A stretch of 64,000 nucleotides of DNA from Gammaproteobacteria bacterium (lineage in GTDB: Bacteria; Pseudomonadota; Gammaproteobacteria; Chromatiales; Chromatiaceae): assembly GCA_011390365.1 (NCBI GenBank), contig JAABSM010000004.1:1-64000 (forward strand), written 5' to 3'. Both the position numbers and the translations under genes were made by a program. Below the pieces are notes generated by a model. That model searched no databases. It was not told the DNA's origin and saw only the letters and a list, made by a program, of their open reading frames with translations. Positions 1-8,000 of this stretch are shown here, piece after piece (position 1 is the first letter of the stretch; each line of letters opens with the position of its first letter).

Positions 1-958
1 GGTTGCCGAGGCCGCGCACGATGTAGGACTTGGCCCCCATGCTGCCGGGGATGATGCCGAGCTGGTCCTGGTAGGCGGCGATGGCACCCTTGCGGGTGAG
101 GTAGACCTGTTTGCCCAGGTGCTCCTCCACCGCGACGTAATTATGGTGGCAGTTCACCGCCTCCTTGGTGGCCTGGAACGTCGGCAGAATGCCCTTCAAC
201 GCCCCCACGATCAGCCCCATCATCTCGCGGCGGTTGGTCATGGCGTAGTCCTGGGCCCAGTGCACCGCCTCGACGTAGTCGGCGAAGTGGCCGCGGCCCT
301 CGCTGAAGTAGGCGAGGTCCTTGTGGGGGAGCTTGCCCAGCTCCTTTTCCATCTCCTTCTTGGCCAGGTTGATGAAGTAGCGACCGATGCAGTTGCCGAT
401 GCCCCGGCTGCCGGAGTGCAACATGATCCACACGTCGTCCGCCTCGTCGATACACAGCTCGATGAAGTGGTTGCCGCCGCCCAGGGTGCCGAGCTGGCGC
501 ACCCAGGTGGGCGCGCCACGGTTTTTCTGCATCTTCAGCAGCGCCGGATGCCTGCCGTAGATGGCGTCCAGCCGTCCGTCCAGGGCGGTGATGGTGGAGC
601 GCTTCACCGGGTCCTGCTTGTGCTGGTCGAAGCCGACGGGCACCGCCGCCTCGATGGCGGAGCGCACCCGATGCAGCTTGTCCGGCAACTGATCCGCCTT
701 CAGCGACAGCCGCACCGCGTTCATGCCGCAGCCGATGTCCACCCCCACCGCCGCCGGGATGATGGCCCCGAAGGTGGGGATCACCGAGCCGACGGTGGCG
801 CCGATTCCCATATGCACGTCGGGCATGGCGGCGATATGGCCGTGGACGATGGGCAGCCGGGCGATGTTGCTCAGCTGTTCAATGGAATTGGAATCCACGT
901 CGTCGGTGAAGATCTTCACCGGCACCTTGCCCTTGTTGATTGTCATTTTGACCGGCAT
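1..958 (-). CDS. rtcB: RNA-splicing ligase RtcB (3' end outside window)
   Basis: RtcB joins RNA ends carrying 2',3'-cyclic phosphate or 3'-phosphate to 5'-OH ends, using GTP and Mn2+, in tRNA or RNA repair. The visible 319 residues contain the metal-site motif VGVDIGCGMN (Asp74, Cys77), GGGNHFIEL (His164) and LHSGSRGIGN (His181). These match the metal ligands of the family at nearly the E. coli spacing. The C-terminal part, about 90 residues by comparison with the roughly 408-residue E. coli protein and including the guanylylated histidine, lies beyond the window edge. The ATG at 958 follows an AAAAGGAG ribosome binding site. The upstream gene on the same strand (1278-2222) is not a recognised rtcA or rtcR, and about 320 bp of repeats separate the two. 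Confidence 0.95.
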   Translation of the reverse strand, partial: MPVKMTINKGKVPVKIFTDDVDSNSIEQLSNIARLPIVHGHIAAMPDVHMGIGATVGSVIPTFGAIIPAAVGVDIGCGMNAVRLSLKADQLPDKLHRVRSAIEAAVPVGFDQHKQDPVKRSTITALDGRLDAIYGRHPALLKMQKNRGAPTWVRQLGTLGGGNHFIELCIDEADDVWIMLHSGSRGIGNCIGRYFINLAKKEMEKELGKLPHKDLAYFSEGRGHFADYVEAVHWAQDYAMTNRREMMGLIVGALKGILPTFQATKEAVNCHHNYVAVEEHLGKQVYLTRKGAIAAYQDQLGIIPGSMGAKSYIVRGLGN

Positions 959-984
959 GGTCTTTCTCCTTTTGAATTTTGTTT

Positions 985-1265
985 AACCACAGAGAGCACA
1001 GAGATCACAGAGTGCTTGATTTCGAGAGGGCAATTGAAGTCCGTGAGAAGTGCCACTTTGCAACAACATTCGTGCCTCGTTGTGGGAGCGGTTTGCAACC
1101 GCGAAAGCGGAGCCAGATCGAAGTTCCGTAATCGCGGATGCAATCCGCTCCCACAGGCGGCGATTTCATTTTTCGGGGTGGTGCCCCGAACCATTGCTGT
1201 TATAAGAAGCAACACGCTCATCTCCTCATCTCGCTTTTCTCTGTGCGCTCTGTGTTCTCTGTGGT
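985..1265. repeat. CACAGAG-bounded inverted-repeat element
   Basis: The stretch starts with AACCACAGAGAGCACAGAG and ends with the inverted equivalent CTCTGTGTTCTCTGTGGT. Similar arms recur at 15814-15932, 21404-21526 and 54892-55010, with a single arm near 24565. This copy is longer because a GTGGGAGCGG palindrome lies inside it. It fills most of the spacer between rtcB and the upstream gene. No coding potential is convincing here. Confidence 0.6.
1082..1154. repeat. 73-bp GTGGGAGCGG palindromic repeat, copy 1
   Basis: This 73-bp unit begins GTGGGAGCGGTTTGCAACCG and ends with GATGCAATCCGCTCCCAC, so its ends form an imperfect hairpin. A second copy of the same length and ends is at 5421-5493. 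The inner 25 bases differ between the copies. This resembles a REP/BIME-type intergenic repeat. Confidence 0.7.
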
Positions 1266-1277
1266 GAATATCGATTT

Positions 1278-2222
1278 TCAAACTTCCAACTGGTGCCACT
1301 GCACCGGTCCCGTCTTGCGCACCAGTTTCTGGTACGGCTTGGTTTCGCCGATGAAGCTCGGCGGTTGTTCGGTCTTTCTGAAACAGAACCGCCGGGGCAG
1401 CTTGGTATAGAGCGAGCGGGGCGGCTGGCTGTAGACCAGCCTTTTCAGCCGATTGCCGCCTTCCCAGCTGTGGTACCAGATGCGCCTCAGCCCTAGCTCT
1501 TCGCGAATGAAGCGGATCGCCGCCGCGAGCATGGCCTGGTCCCAGAGCTTGCGGTAGGGGGCGAAGACCTCCTCCGCGTAGGCCCGGACCTGCTCTGGTT
1601 CGCCGCCGACGCCCTCATCTCCAAGGTAGTGGGCGTGGCCGTTGCCAATGGCCTTGGCCACGGCGTTGACCAGCCGCACCCAGTCGCTCTGGATCTCCTC
1701 GATCAGGGCCTCGCCGCGATCCAGGTCGATATCCATGCGCGCCCAGGCCAGGGTCTCGCGCCAGTAGTTCCGCTCGCCGTGGTGCATCACCGGGTGGCCG
1801 TAATAGCGGAAGGGATGCCGCATCCCCGGCTTCACCATTGCGCGAAATGCGCGATCGTGACCTTGATTGAAGTTTAGCCGCAGCACCAGGTTGGAGCCCT
1901 TGCGGGTGGTCTGATCCCAACGCTGATCGCCGCTGCCCCAACTGCCCAGGGTGAGCAGGAAGGTGTTGCACCGCTCCGCCCAAGCCGCCTCCAGACTGGC
2001 CCGATCCACCGCGCCGTCGCCACAGGTGGCCAGCGCCTGCTTGACCAGCGGCTTCTCCAGCAACGGGGCGAAGGGGCCGCGCCGCAGCCGCTCCACCTTG
2101 CAGCCCTCCCCCGCGGCCCAGCCCAGCAGCATCAGGGCGTAACGGTCCTGATGGTAGTGGAACAGGGTGCGCTCTTTGGGCAGGCAGGCCTGGATTTCAT
2201 CGATCGCTGCCTTCTCCATCAT
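1278..2222 (-). CDS. Unrecognised protein with an EIQSDW motif, upstream of rtcB
   Basis: This 314-residue soluble protein is not one I recognise. It has no signal peptide or membrane segment. Visible blocks are HYHQDRYALMLLGW (about residues 22-35), an Arg/His-rich region with YYGHPVMHHGERNYW (about 139-153), and ALIEEIQSDWVR (about 172-183). The C-terminal part is basic, with IWYHSWEGGNRLKRL. The EIQSDW block followed by a helical segment and a Trp-Glu-Gly-containing strand recalls, from memory, domains in large polyvalent phage or plasmid proteins. That likeness is weak and gives no function. The ATG at 2222 follows a GGAGG-type site. It lies on the same strand as rtcB but is separated from it by repeats, so co-transcription is uncertain. 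Confidence 0.8.
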   Translation of the reverse strand: MMEKAAIDEIQACLPKERTLFHYHQDRYALMLLGWAAGEGCKVERLRRGPFAPLLEKPLVKQALATCGDGAVDRASLEAAWAERCNTFLLTLGSWGSGDQRWDQTTRKGSNLVLRLNFNQGHDRAFRAMVKPGMRHPFRYYGHPVMHHGERNYWRETLAWARMDIDLDRGEALIEEIQSDWVRLVNAVAKAIGNGHAHYLGDEGVGGEPEQVRAYAEEVFAPYRKLWDQAMLAAAIRFIREELGLRRIWYHSWEGGNRLKRLVYSQPPRSLYTKLPRRFCFRKTEQPPSFIGETKPYQKLVRKTGPVQWHQLEV

Positions 2223-2520
2223 TTGCCTCCTGTGATAACGCTTGGTTCGTTGTGTCGCGGAACCAAAGTTTGAAGTTCGAAGCGCGAAGTTTGAAACGCG
2301 CCTCCACCACCGAGTCGTGGATGCCGAGTGGTCATGCGGCCTTTTTCAGGGCCCCGGGGGGCCTGGGCGCGCAGGGCCGATCCGCGCCTGTGTGACGGAC
2401 AACGGCAACCGGCGCCGCTGGACGCGACACGATGCTTCAAAACGCTGGGTTTTCCGGGGGGAGGCGTCGCCGCGAATGCGACGAATGCGTTGAGTGCGCC
2501 GAGTTTCAGGCTCGAAAACG

Positions 2521-2559
2521 CAGAGGCCCCGGATGGCAGATCGCCAACCGGGGCCTCTG
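2521..2559 (-). terminator. Strong rho-independent-type hairpin
   Basis: A perfect 12-bp stem, CAGAGGCCCCGG (2521-2532) with CCGGGGCCTCTG (2548-2559), encloses a 15-base loop. On the minus strand it is followed by GCGTTTTCG, a short U run. It closes the small transcription unit that starts near 2720. Confidence 0.75.
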
Positions 2560-2614
2560 GGGGGCCGGAAGACGACTGCCTGCGGCAGGTCTTCCGTCGA
2601 TCATGGCGGAAGAC

Positions 2615-2686
2615 CTAGCTCACAACATCCAACGCACCGTGGCGGACCACGGTGAGGCTTGTCTTGTGAAATATCCGGTCTTGCAT
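2615..2686 (-). CDS. Tiny 23-residue ORF, possible leader peptide
   Basis: ATG at 2686 is preceded by AAGGAG at 2695-2700, eight bases upstream, and lies about 35 bases after the predicted transcription start. The peptide begins MQDRIFHKTS and ends LDVVS before a TAG stop. It has no run of a single amino acid, so it is not an obvious amino-acid attenuation leader. The stop codon overlaps the first arm of the AGGTCTTCCG hairpin, so ribosome position could affect RNA folding. Whether it is translated is unknown. Confidence 0.4.
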   Translation of the reverse strand: MQDRIFHKTSLTVVRHGALDVVS

Positions 2687-2726
2687 TGATCTTGCTCCTT
2701 GGGAGTCGATGTAGATGATGCGCGGT

Positions 2727-2754
2727 ATTATACCCCTCCATCCTTGTCCGTCAA
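2727..2754 (-). promoter_or_regulatory. Near-consensus sigma70 promoter
   Basis: On the minus strand, TTGACG (2749-2754) and TATAAT (2727-2732) are separated by 16 bp. This is the best promoter match seen in the window. It drives the short unit at 2517-2720. Confidence 0.75.
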
Positions 2755-2927
2755 GGTTTTTAATGCCGACATCAAATCCCGCCTGGTGGCGCAGACAACA
2801 CCGGGAGTAGGCCGTGTTGGGCTGGCTTGTCGTCCTGGTGGTGTGATTACCTTGGCGCGCAATGGCGGCCACATCCGGGCGGTAACGGCTATAATGCCCA
2901 TTGGAAACACTTTAATGGGCGCTTGCA

Positions 2928-5264
2928 ATGCGACTAACCGCTTCCTGGAGAAACCTGGTGGTGTTGGCCATCGCCACCGTGATCGCCTTGCTGGCGGGTT
3001 TTCTGGGGCCGTTCAAGGTCATCGACTACACGGTTCACGACTGGCTGATGACGCGCTCCGAGGCGCTGGGCGGGGCGTCGCGGGTGGTGATCCTTGGGGT
3101 GGATGACGTGACCCTGGAGGCGTTTTCCGAACCGATGGTGCTGTGGCATCGACATCTGGCGGCGGCCATCGACGGCGCGCGGCTAGGCAAGGCGGCGGCG
3201 CTGGGGATGGATTTGATCCCCAGCATCTCCGTCGATTCGGTGGATCCCGCCCTCGACCGGGCGCTGTTCAAGGCGCTGCGCGAGGCCAATCTGGCGGGGC
3301 TGCCGGTGGTGCTTGGCTTCGACGCCGGCGAGTCGGGGATGCTGCCCGACCGCAAGTTCCGCATGGTCGCCGGGGGGCTGGGGTATCTCAATCTGTGGTC
3401 GGATGAGGATGGGGTGATCCGCGACTATCATCCGCGTAGCGGCGAGAAGCTGTTATCGCTAGCCGCGGGCATGGCGATGCGACTGAACCCGAAGCTGACC
3501 TTGCCCGAGCCCCTGGTTGTCGACTACCGCAAGGCGCCGTTCACGGCTCTCTCGCTGTCGGAGGTGGTGCAGCATGCACGGGCAGGCGACAAGGCCTGGC
3601 TGCGCCAGCGCCTGGAGAACAAGGCCGTGTTGCTGGGGGTGGTCGCCGCCGGGTTGCATGATCACCACGCCGCGCCGCCATCGCCAGCAAACGCGGCGGA
3701 CAACCGTATCAACGGGGTCAACATCCATGGCCTGGCGCTGGATACGCTGCTCGCCGGCGATGCGATCACGCCCCTTGGCGGCCCCTGGCTGGCGGTCGCG
3801 GCACTGGCGATTGCCCTGCTCTCCGGCCTGATCTTGCTGTTGCTGCCGCCATCGCGGGCGGTGCTGTTGCTGCTGCTTGGCGGCGCAGTCCTGCCCGTTT
3901 CAGCGGCGCTGCTATTCGAATGGAACTATCTGCTTCCCGCCGCCCCCTTCGTGCTGGCGCTGGTCATTCCGGCGGCGATCTGCGGGCTCTATCGCTATAT
4001 CGTGGAGTACCGCCAGTATCGCAAGCTCCAGGGCTACTTCAACAGCTATGTCAGCCCGGCGGTGATGCGCGATATCATCGAGCGGGGCGAGGTGGAGCTG
4101 GGCGGGGCGACGATTCGCGCGACGGTGATGTTCACCGACATCCGCAATTTCACCAGCCTCTCGGAGCGCATGCCGCCGGCCCAGGTGGTGGCCTTCCTCA
4201 ACCGTTACTTCGAGGCCATGACCCAGATCGTCATTCGACATGGCGGCTACCTCAACCGCTACCTGGGGGACGGCATTCTGGCCATCTTCGGCGCCCCCAA
4301 TGCCCTCCCCGATGACGGCGCCCGGGCCGCTGCCGACGCCGCGCTGGAGATGCTCGACGCCCTCGAAGAGCTCAATTACACCCGCCTCTTCCCCTGCGTC
4401 GACGCGATCGATATCGGCATCGGCATCCATACCGGCGAGGCGATCGTCGGCAACCTCGGCTGCACCGAGAAGATGGACTATTCGATTATCGGCGATACAG
4501 TCAATCTGGCGTCACGGATCGAGAGCGAGACAAAACGTTACCGGAAGCCTATTCTTATGAGTGAGAGCACCCTGGAATCCCTCGGCACGGGGTATGGTGC
4601 GGAATTCATGGATTCGGTTCAGGTCAAGGGGCGGGAGCAACAGGTCAGACTGTTTCGCCTGATCGGCAAAAAGGGGAGCAACGCAATGATGAGAAAATTC
4701 GGAATCCTGGTGGCGGGTCTGCTGGTCTCCGTCACGGCGACGGCGGTGGAGTTCGGCATTGTCATGGACATACAGGGAAAGGTGACCATCGAACGCGCCG
4801 GCAAGCAAATGCCCGCCGACTTCGGCATGGCGGTGGAGCTGGGCGACCGTGTTGTTCTGGGAGATCAAGCCAGCGCCACCATCGTCTCGTATCTGGACTG
4901 CCAGGAGCTACGGCTCACCGGCCCGGCCCAGGCTGCGGCGAATGGGGAACAATTGAGCGTCACCCCGGCATCCCGCCTGCAAGCGGGACGCATCCTGCCG
5001 GTCTGTTACGGTGAGGATGAACTCAACACCAGCGACGCCGACATCATCGGGGGCGTGGTGCTACGCGGCGCGCCGCGGGACCCGGTACACCGCCTGCGCA
5101 CGGAGTTCAGCGAGGGCAAGGCCTCCACCTCCACCCTCATGACCCTGCTCATGCACGACCTCGCCAACGGCGACACCGAACAGGCCAGGCCCTACTTCGA
5201 CGCCTTGCAACAAAAGGCCCCCGGTTCGGCATTTCTGGCTCGGGTGGCGCCGCTGTTCGAGTAG
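2928..5264 (+). CDS. CHASE2-class III adenylate/guanylate cyclase fused to a FecR-like C-terminal protein
   Basis: The 778-residue ORF has an N-terminal membrane segment (about 10-28), a CHASE2 sensor region (about 35-285) and three hydrophobic helices (about 285-355). A class III nucleotide cyclase domain follows (about 400-560), with VMFTDIRNFTSL, YLGDGILAIFG and YSIIGDTVNLASRIES. It would sense a periplasmic signal and make cAMP or cGMP. After the cyclase the frame continues without a stop into MMRKFGILVAGLLVSVTATA, a typical signal peptide. A roughly 170-residue domain resembling FecR/periplasmic regulator folds follows that. ATG 4686 is preceded by AAGGGGAG at 4671-4678, so the C-terminal part (4686-5264) may also be made as a separate secreted protein. 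A TATAAT lies at 2890-2895 upstream of the main start. Confidence 0.85.
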   Translation: MRLTASWRNLVVLAIATVIALLAGFLGPFKVIDYTVHDWLMTRSEALGGASRVVILGVDDVTLEAFSEPMVLWHRHLAAAIDGARLGKAAALGMDLIPSISVDSVDPALDRALFKALREANLAGLPVVLGFDAGESGMLPDRKFRMVAGGLGYLNLWSDEDGVIRDYHPRSGEKLLSLAAGMAMRLNPKLTLPEPLVVDYRKAPFTALSLSEVVQHARAGDKAWLRQRLENKAVLLGVVAAGLHDHHAAPPSPANAADNRINGVNIHGLALDTLLAGDAITPLGGPWLAVAALAIALLSGLILLLLPPSRAVLLLLLGGAVLPVSAALLFEWNYLLPAAPFVLALVIPAAICGLYRYIVEYRQYRKLQGYFNSYVSPAVMRDIIERGEVELGGATIRATVMFTDIRNFTSLSERMPPAQVVAFLNRYFEAMTQIVIRHGGYLNRYLGDGILAIFGAPNALPDDGARAAADAALEMLDALEELNYTRLFPCVDAIDIGIGIHTGEAIVGNLGCTEKMDYSIIGDTVNLASRIESETKRYRKPILMSESTLESLGTGYGAEFMDSVQVKGREQQVRLFRLIGKKGSNAMMRKFGILVAGLLVSVTATAVEFGIVMDIQGKVTIERAGKQMPADFGMAVELGDRVVLGDQASATIVSYLDCQELRLTGPAQAAANGEQLSVTPASRLQAGRILPVCYGEDELNTSDADIIGGVVLRGAPRDPVHRLRTEFSEGKASTSTLMTLLMHDLANGDTEQARPYFDALQQKAPGSAFLARVAPLFE

Positions 5265-5275
5265 GAGAGTTTTTA

Positions 5276-5312
5276 GACAGGATTAACGGGATTTACAGGA
5301 TGGACGGGATTT
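5276..5312. repeat. AGGATTAACAGG-type repeat
   Basis: The sequence repeats CAGGATTAACGGGATTTACAG-like units just after the cyclase stop. Related blocks lie at 8001-8213 (an inverted pair), 16261-16290 and 25335-25358. The rest of the 5313-5635 spacer holds the 73-bp palindrome below and no convincing gene. Confidence 0.55.
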
Positions 5313-5420
5313 CTTGTTCGTCTTGCCACAAGACTTCTGGCATCCAGGCTCAGCCTGGATGCCGTGTCTTGGCGGCTCTGCCGCCCCTTCCCGTTCTTGA
5401 ACAGCATCGGTGAATACCCT

Positions 5421-5493
5421 GTGGGAGCGGTTTGCAACCGCGACTGCGGAGCCTGATCGCAGCCCGTCAATCGCGGATGCAATCCGCTCCCAC
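5421..5493. repeat. 73-bp GTGGGAGCGG palindromic repeat, copy 2
   Basis: This has the same length and ends as the copy at 1082-1154, with GTGGGAGCGGTTTGCAACCG at the left and CAATCCGCTCCCAC at the right. It lies in the spacer between two convergently arranged genes. Confidence 0.7.
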
Positions 5494-5635
5494 GTCGACG
5501 CTATTGCCCTGTTTGACTTGGCAGCGGCTGGTAACCAAGGAATCCCGTCATACCATTCGGCGCGGAGCGCCTGGGGGTGCGCAACACCGCAGGAGCAGTG
5601 TTGCGAGAAGGATTACTGTTGTTCGCTCTAATCCT

Positions 5636-5827
5636 TTAGACGTTTCCTCCCGCCACCACGACAATGAATAATATGGCTATAAATAATGGCATTGACACCC
5701 ACATTCCAACTTCGTAAATCTTGTATGCCTCTCCTTTCTGCTTCCAATCTTTTCGCTTTTTATTCCTGTAAGAAGGAGACAATAAATACAAAAATCCTCC
5801 TACCAAATAAAAAATAAAATCGGGCAT
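5636..5827 (-). CDS. Small two-helix membrane protein in an AT-rich patch
   Basis: This 63-residue ORF has a hydrophobic N-terminal helix (FIFYLVGGFLYLL) and a second C-terminal one (SMPLFIAILFIVVVAGG). A lysine-rich loop, NKKRKDWKQKGE, separates them. This looks like a genuine small inner-membrane protein and not a shadow ORF. The base composition of about 5640-5830 is strikingly AT-rich against the GC-rich surroundings, which suggests acquisition from elsewhere. Its ribosome binding site is weak. I do not recognise the family, and no neighbour hints at a role. Confidence 0.5.
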   Translation of the reverse strand: MPDFIFYLVGGFLYLLSPSYRNKKRKDWKQKGEAYKIYEVGMWVSMPLFIAILFIVVVAGGNV

Positions 5828-5903
5828 TTGGTTTGCTATCGTCTAGCTTCAACTGAGCGGCAGAGCCGCCAAGACGGGGTTCCGCCCTTTCACACTGCAA
5901 ACT

Positions 5904-6923
5904 TCACCCTTCAAACTTGGTCCCCCGCTCCGCCGCCGCGACCATGTGCAGAAAGTTGCCAAGCCGATCCGGATGAATCTTCCCCGCCTCCACCGCGCCG
6001 CGAATGGCGCACTCCGGTTCCTGGTCATGACGGCAGTCGGCGAAGCGGCAACGGCCGAGGTAGGGGGCGAATTCTCGAAAGCCCCTTTCCAGCTCGCCCC
6101 GGCTTGGATTGGCAAGGCGAAAGCTGCGCACGCCGGGGGAGTCGATGAGATGTCCGCCGTGGGGGAGGGTGTAGCGGGTCGCCGCCGAGGTGGTGTGGCG
6201 GCCCAGGCCGGTGGCCTCCGACAGCATGCCTACCTGGACGTCGCGATCCGGTAACAGGGCGTTGATCAGGGAGGACTTGCCCACCCCCGACTGGCCCAGC
6301 AGAATGCCGGTGTGATCGCGCAGACATTCGATGATCGGATCCAGTCCGTGTTCGCGCTTGGCGCTGATGGCGATCAGGGAGTAGCCGATCTCTCGGTAGT
6401 GACCGAAGCGGTCGAGAAAGGTGGCGGGATCGTCTCCCAGCAGGTCGACCTTGTTGATGGCGATGATCGCCGGGATGCCGATCAGTTCGGCGGTGACCAG
6501 ATACTGGTCGATCAGGTAGGGCGACGGTTCGGGTTGCGGCGCGATGAGGATGATCAGGCGGTCGATATTGGCGGCCAGGGGCTTGTCACGGCCGCTGAAG
6601 TCGGGCCGAGCGAGGACCGAGCTGCGCTCCAGCAAGGCGGTGATGATCCCCTTGCCCGTCTCGGTCTCCTGCCATACCACCCGGTCGCCGCACACCGGGT
6701 GACCGATGTTGGTCCTGGCGACGCACTCCCGCAGTTTACCCTCCGCGTCGATTACCACGAAGTGGCGGCCGTTGCGCACCACCACCTCGCCGCCCTGCTC
6801 GACGCCCTGGGCCTTGGCATCCTCGTCCCCGGCGGCTCGCTTGTGCAGACGCTCGCGGCGTTGTTCCTGAATCTGGCCGATGCGCTCCCGCTGGCGCTTG
6901 CTGAGCCGACGCGGCTTGGCCAT
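5904..6923 (-). CDS. rsgA: Ribosome small subunit-dependent GTPase A
   Basis: RsgA is a circularly permuted GTPase that helps late maturation of the 30S subunit. The 339-residue protein has a basic N-terminus and an OB-like region. The motifs appear in permuted order: NKVD (G4), then GQSGVGKSSLIN (G1, P-loop), then DSPG (G3). A C-terminal zinc-binding pattern follows in CRFADCRHDQEPEC. It is divergent from orn, the usual gammaproteobacterial arrangement. Its ATG at 6923 lies only two bases after the stop of a small cytochrome c gene, so the two are probably co-transcribed. Confidence 0.96.
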   Translation of the reverse strand: MAKPRRLSKRQRERIGQIQEQRRERLHKRAAGDEDAKAQGVEQGGEVVVRNGRHFVVIDAEGKLRECVARTNIGHPVCGDRVVWQETETGKGIITALLERSSVLARPDFSGRDKPLAANIDRLIILIAPQPEPSPYLIDQYLVTAELIGIPAIIAINKVDLLGDDPATFLDRFGHYREIGYSLIAISAKREHGLDPIIECLRDHTGILLGQSGVGKSSLINALLPDRDVQVGMLSEATGLGRHTTSAATRYTLPHGGHLIDSPGVRSFRLANPSRGELERGFREFAPYLGRCRFADCRHDQEPECAIRGAVEAGKIHPDRLGNFLHMVAAAERGTKFEG

Positions 6924-6925
6924 GG

Positions 6926-7246
6926 CTATTCCGCCGGTGCGGTTTGGGTTTGCGGCACGGGAAACTTGTAGAACTGGCTGTTGAGGTGGGAGGAGACCAC
7001 CGCGACGTCCTCATCGAACCACTTCAGGCCCAGCATCAGCTCGCAGCGACGCACCTGCTTGTGGAGTTCGTCCCAGTTGTTGACCCGGCGCGCCCCCTCC
7101 GGACGGCCATAGACGCTGTTGTCGTGGCAACGTACGCAGTTCTGGTTGATCAGCTCCAGCGCGTTGGCGTTGGACTCCTGGGCGAGCGTCCCCCCCGCGG
7201 GGAGCAGTCCGACGAGGGCGGTGAATATCAGCTTTCTGGCATGCAT
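6926..7246 (-). CDS. Small periplasmic c-type cytochrome
   Basis: The 106-residue protein begins with a signal peptide (MHARKLIFTALVGLL...LAQ) and carries one heme-c site, CVRCH, at about residues 37-41. Two Met residues downstream could serve as the distal ligand, though I cannot assign it. It probably carries electrons in the periplasm. ATG 7246 is preceded by AGGAGG, an excellent ribosome binding site. It is placed directly upstream of rsgA and divergent from orn. This is an unusual partner for rsgA and suggests an insertion into the conserved orn/rsgA divergent pair. A longer reading frame upstream lacks cytochrome character, so I chose the signal-peptide start. Confidence 0.85.
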   Translation of the reverse strand: MHARKLIFTALVGLLPAGGTLAQESNANALELINQNCVRCHDNSVYGRPEGARRVNNWDELHKQVRRCELMLGLKWFDEDVAVVSSHLNSQFYKFPVPQTQTAPAE

Positions 7247-7406
7247 GGGAAAATCCTCCTGGGTGGTCCTGGATGGCAATGTGTTGTCGATCATACTCGC
7301 ATGGCGCGGTCTGGCGCCAATGTCCCGCCAGAATCGACGGCGACTCCCCAATCTGACAGTATAACCTGTTACAATTCTCCCCATCGAAAACCGCAGCGGA
7401 GCTAGC

Positions 7407-7976
7407 ATGGCGCAGAAATCGGAAAACCTGATCTGGATCGATCTGGAGATGACCGGCCTGGACACCTTCAACGACGTAATCATCGAGATCGCCACCATCG
7501 TCACCGACCCCGACCTCAACATCCTCGCCGAGGGGCCGGAGATCGCCATCCGGCAACCAGACAGCGTGCTGGACGGCATGGATGAATGGAACACCAACCA
7601 GCACACCAAGTCGGGGCTGGTGCAGCGGATTCGGGAAAGCACCTGGGACGCCCAGCAGGCGGAGCAGGCGACCCTGGAGTTCCTGCGCCAGCACACCGAA
7701 AAGGGCAAGTCCCCCATGTGCGGCAATACCATCTGCCAGGACCGCCGCTTCCTCGCCCGCCTGATGCCGGAGCTGGAGGAGTACTTCCACTACCGCAACC
7801 TGGACGTCAGCAGCCTCAAGGAACTCGCCCGCCGCTGGGCGCCGGAGGTGGCCAAGGGCTTCACCAAGGACGCCAAACACCTGGCCCTGGAAGATGTCCG
7901 CGACTCCATCGCCGAACTCAAATGGTATCGGGAGCATTTTCTGCGCTTGCCCGCGGCTGGCTCTCGGACGCCTTGA
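7407..7976 (+). CDS. orn: Oligoribonuclease
   Basis: Orn degrades di- and short oligoribonucleotides, including pGpG from c-di-GMP turnover, to mononucleotides. That is relevant to the GGDEF/EAL protein at 10528. The 189-residue protein is of normal length and has the DEDDh exonuclease residues: Asp12 and Glu14 in IDLEMTGLD, Asp112, His158 and Asp163. The ATG follows GGAGCTAGC. It is divergent from the cytochrome c-rsgA pair. Confidence 0.97.
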   Translation: MAQKSENLIWIDLEMTGLDTFNDVIIEIATIVTDPDLNILAEGPEIAIRQPDSVLDGMDEWNTNQHTKSGLVQRIRESTWDAQQAEQATLEFLRQHTEKGKSPMCGNTICQDRRFLARLMPELEEYFHYRNLDVSSLKELARRWAPEVAKGFTKDAKHLALEDVRDSIAELKWYREHFLRLPAAGSRTP

Positions 7977-8000
7977 TTCGAGATTTCTCAGGCGGGTTTT

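Larger units (their letters stand above)
2517..2720 (-). ncRNA. Structured short transcript with tiny ORF (sRNA or leader/attenuator)
   Basis: A near-consensus promoter at 2727-2754 should start a roughly 200-nt RNA ending at the hairpin at 2521-2559. Within it are a hairpin CACCGTGG/CCACGGTG (2635-2654) and a 10-bp hairpin AGGTCTTCCG/CGGAAGACCT (2587-2616). A further GTCTTCCG copy (complement of 2566-2573) could compete for the same middle arm (2587-2596), which is an attenuator-like switch. A 23-codon ORF with a good ribosome binding site overlaps the first hairpin. The next gene on this strand (1278-2222) starts about 300 bp past the terminator. A free-standing regulatory RNA and a leader are therefore both possible. 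I do not recognise a known RNA family. Confidence 0.5.
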
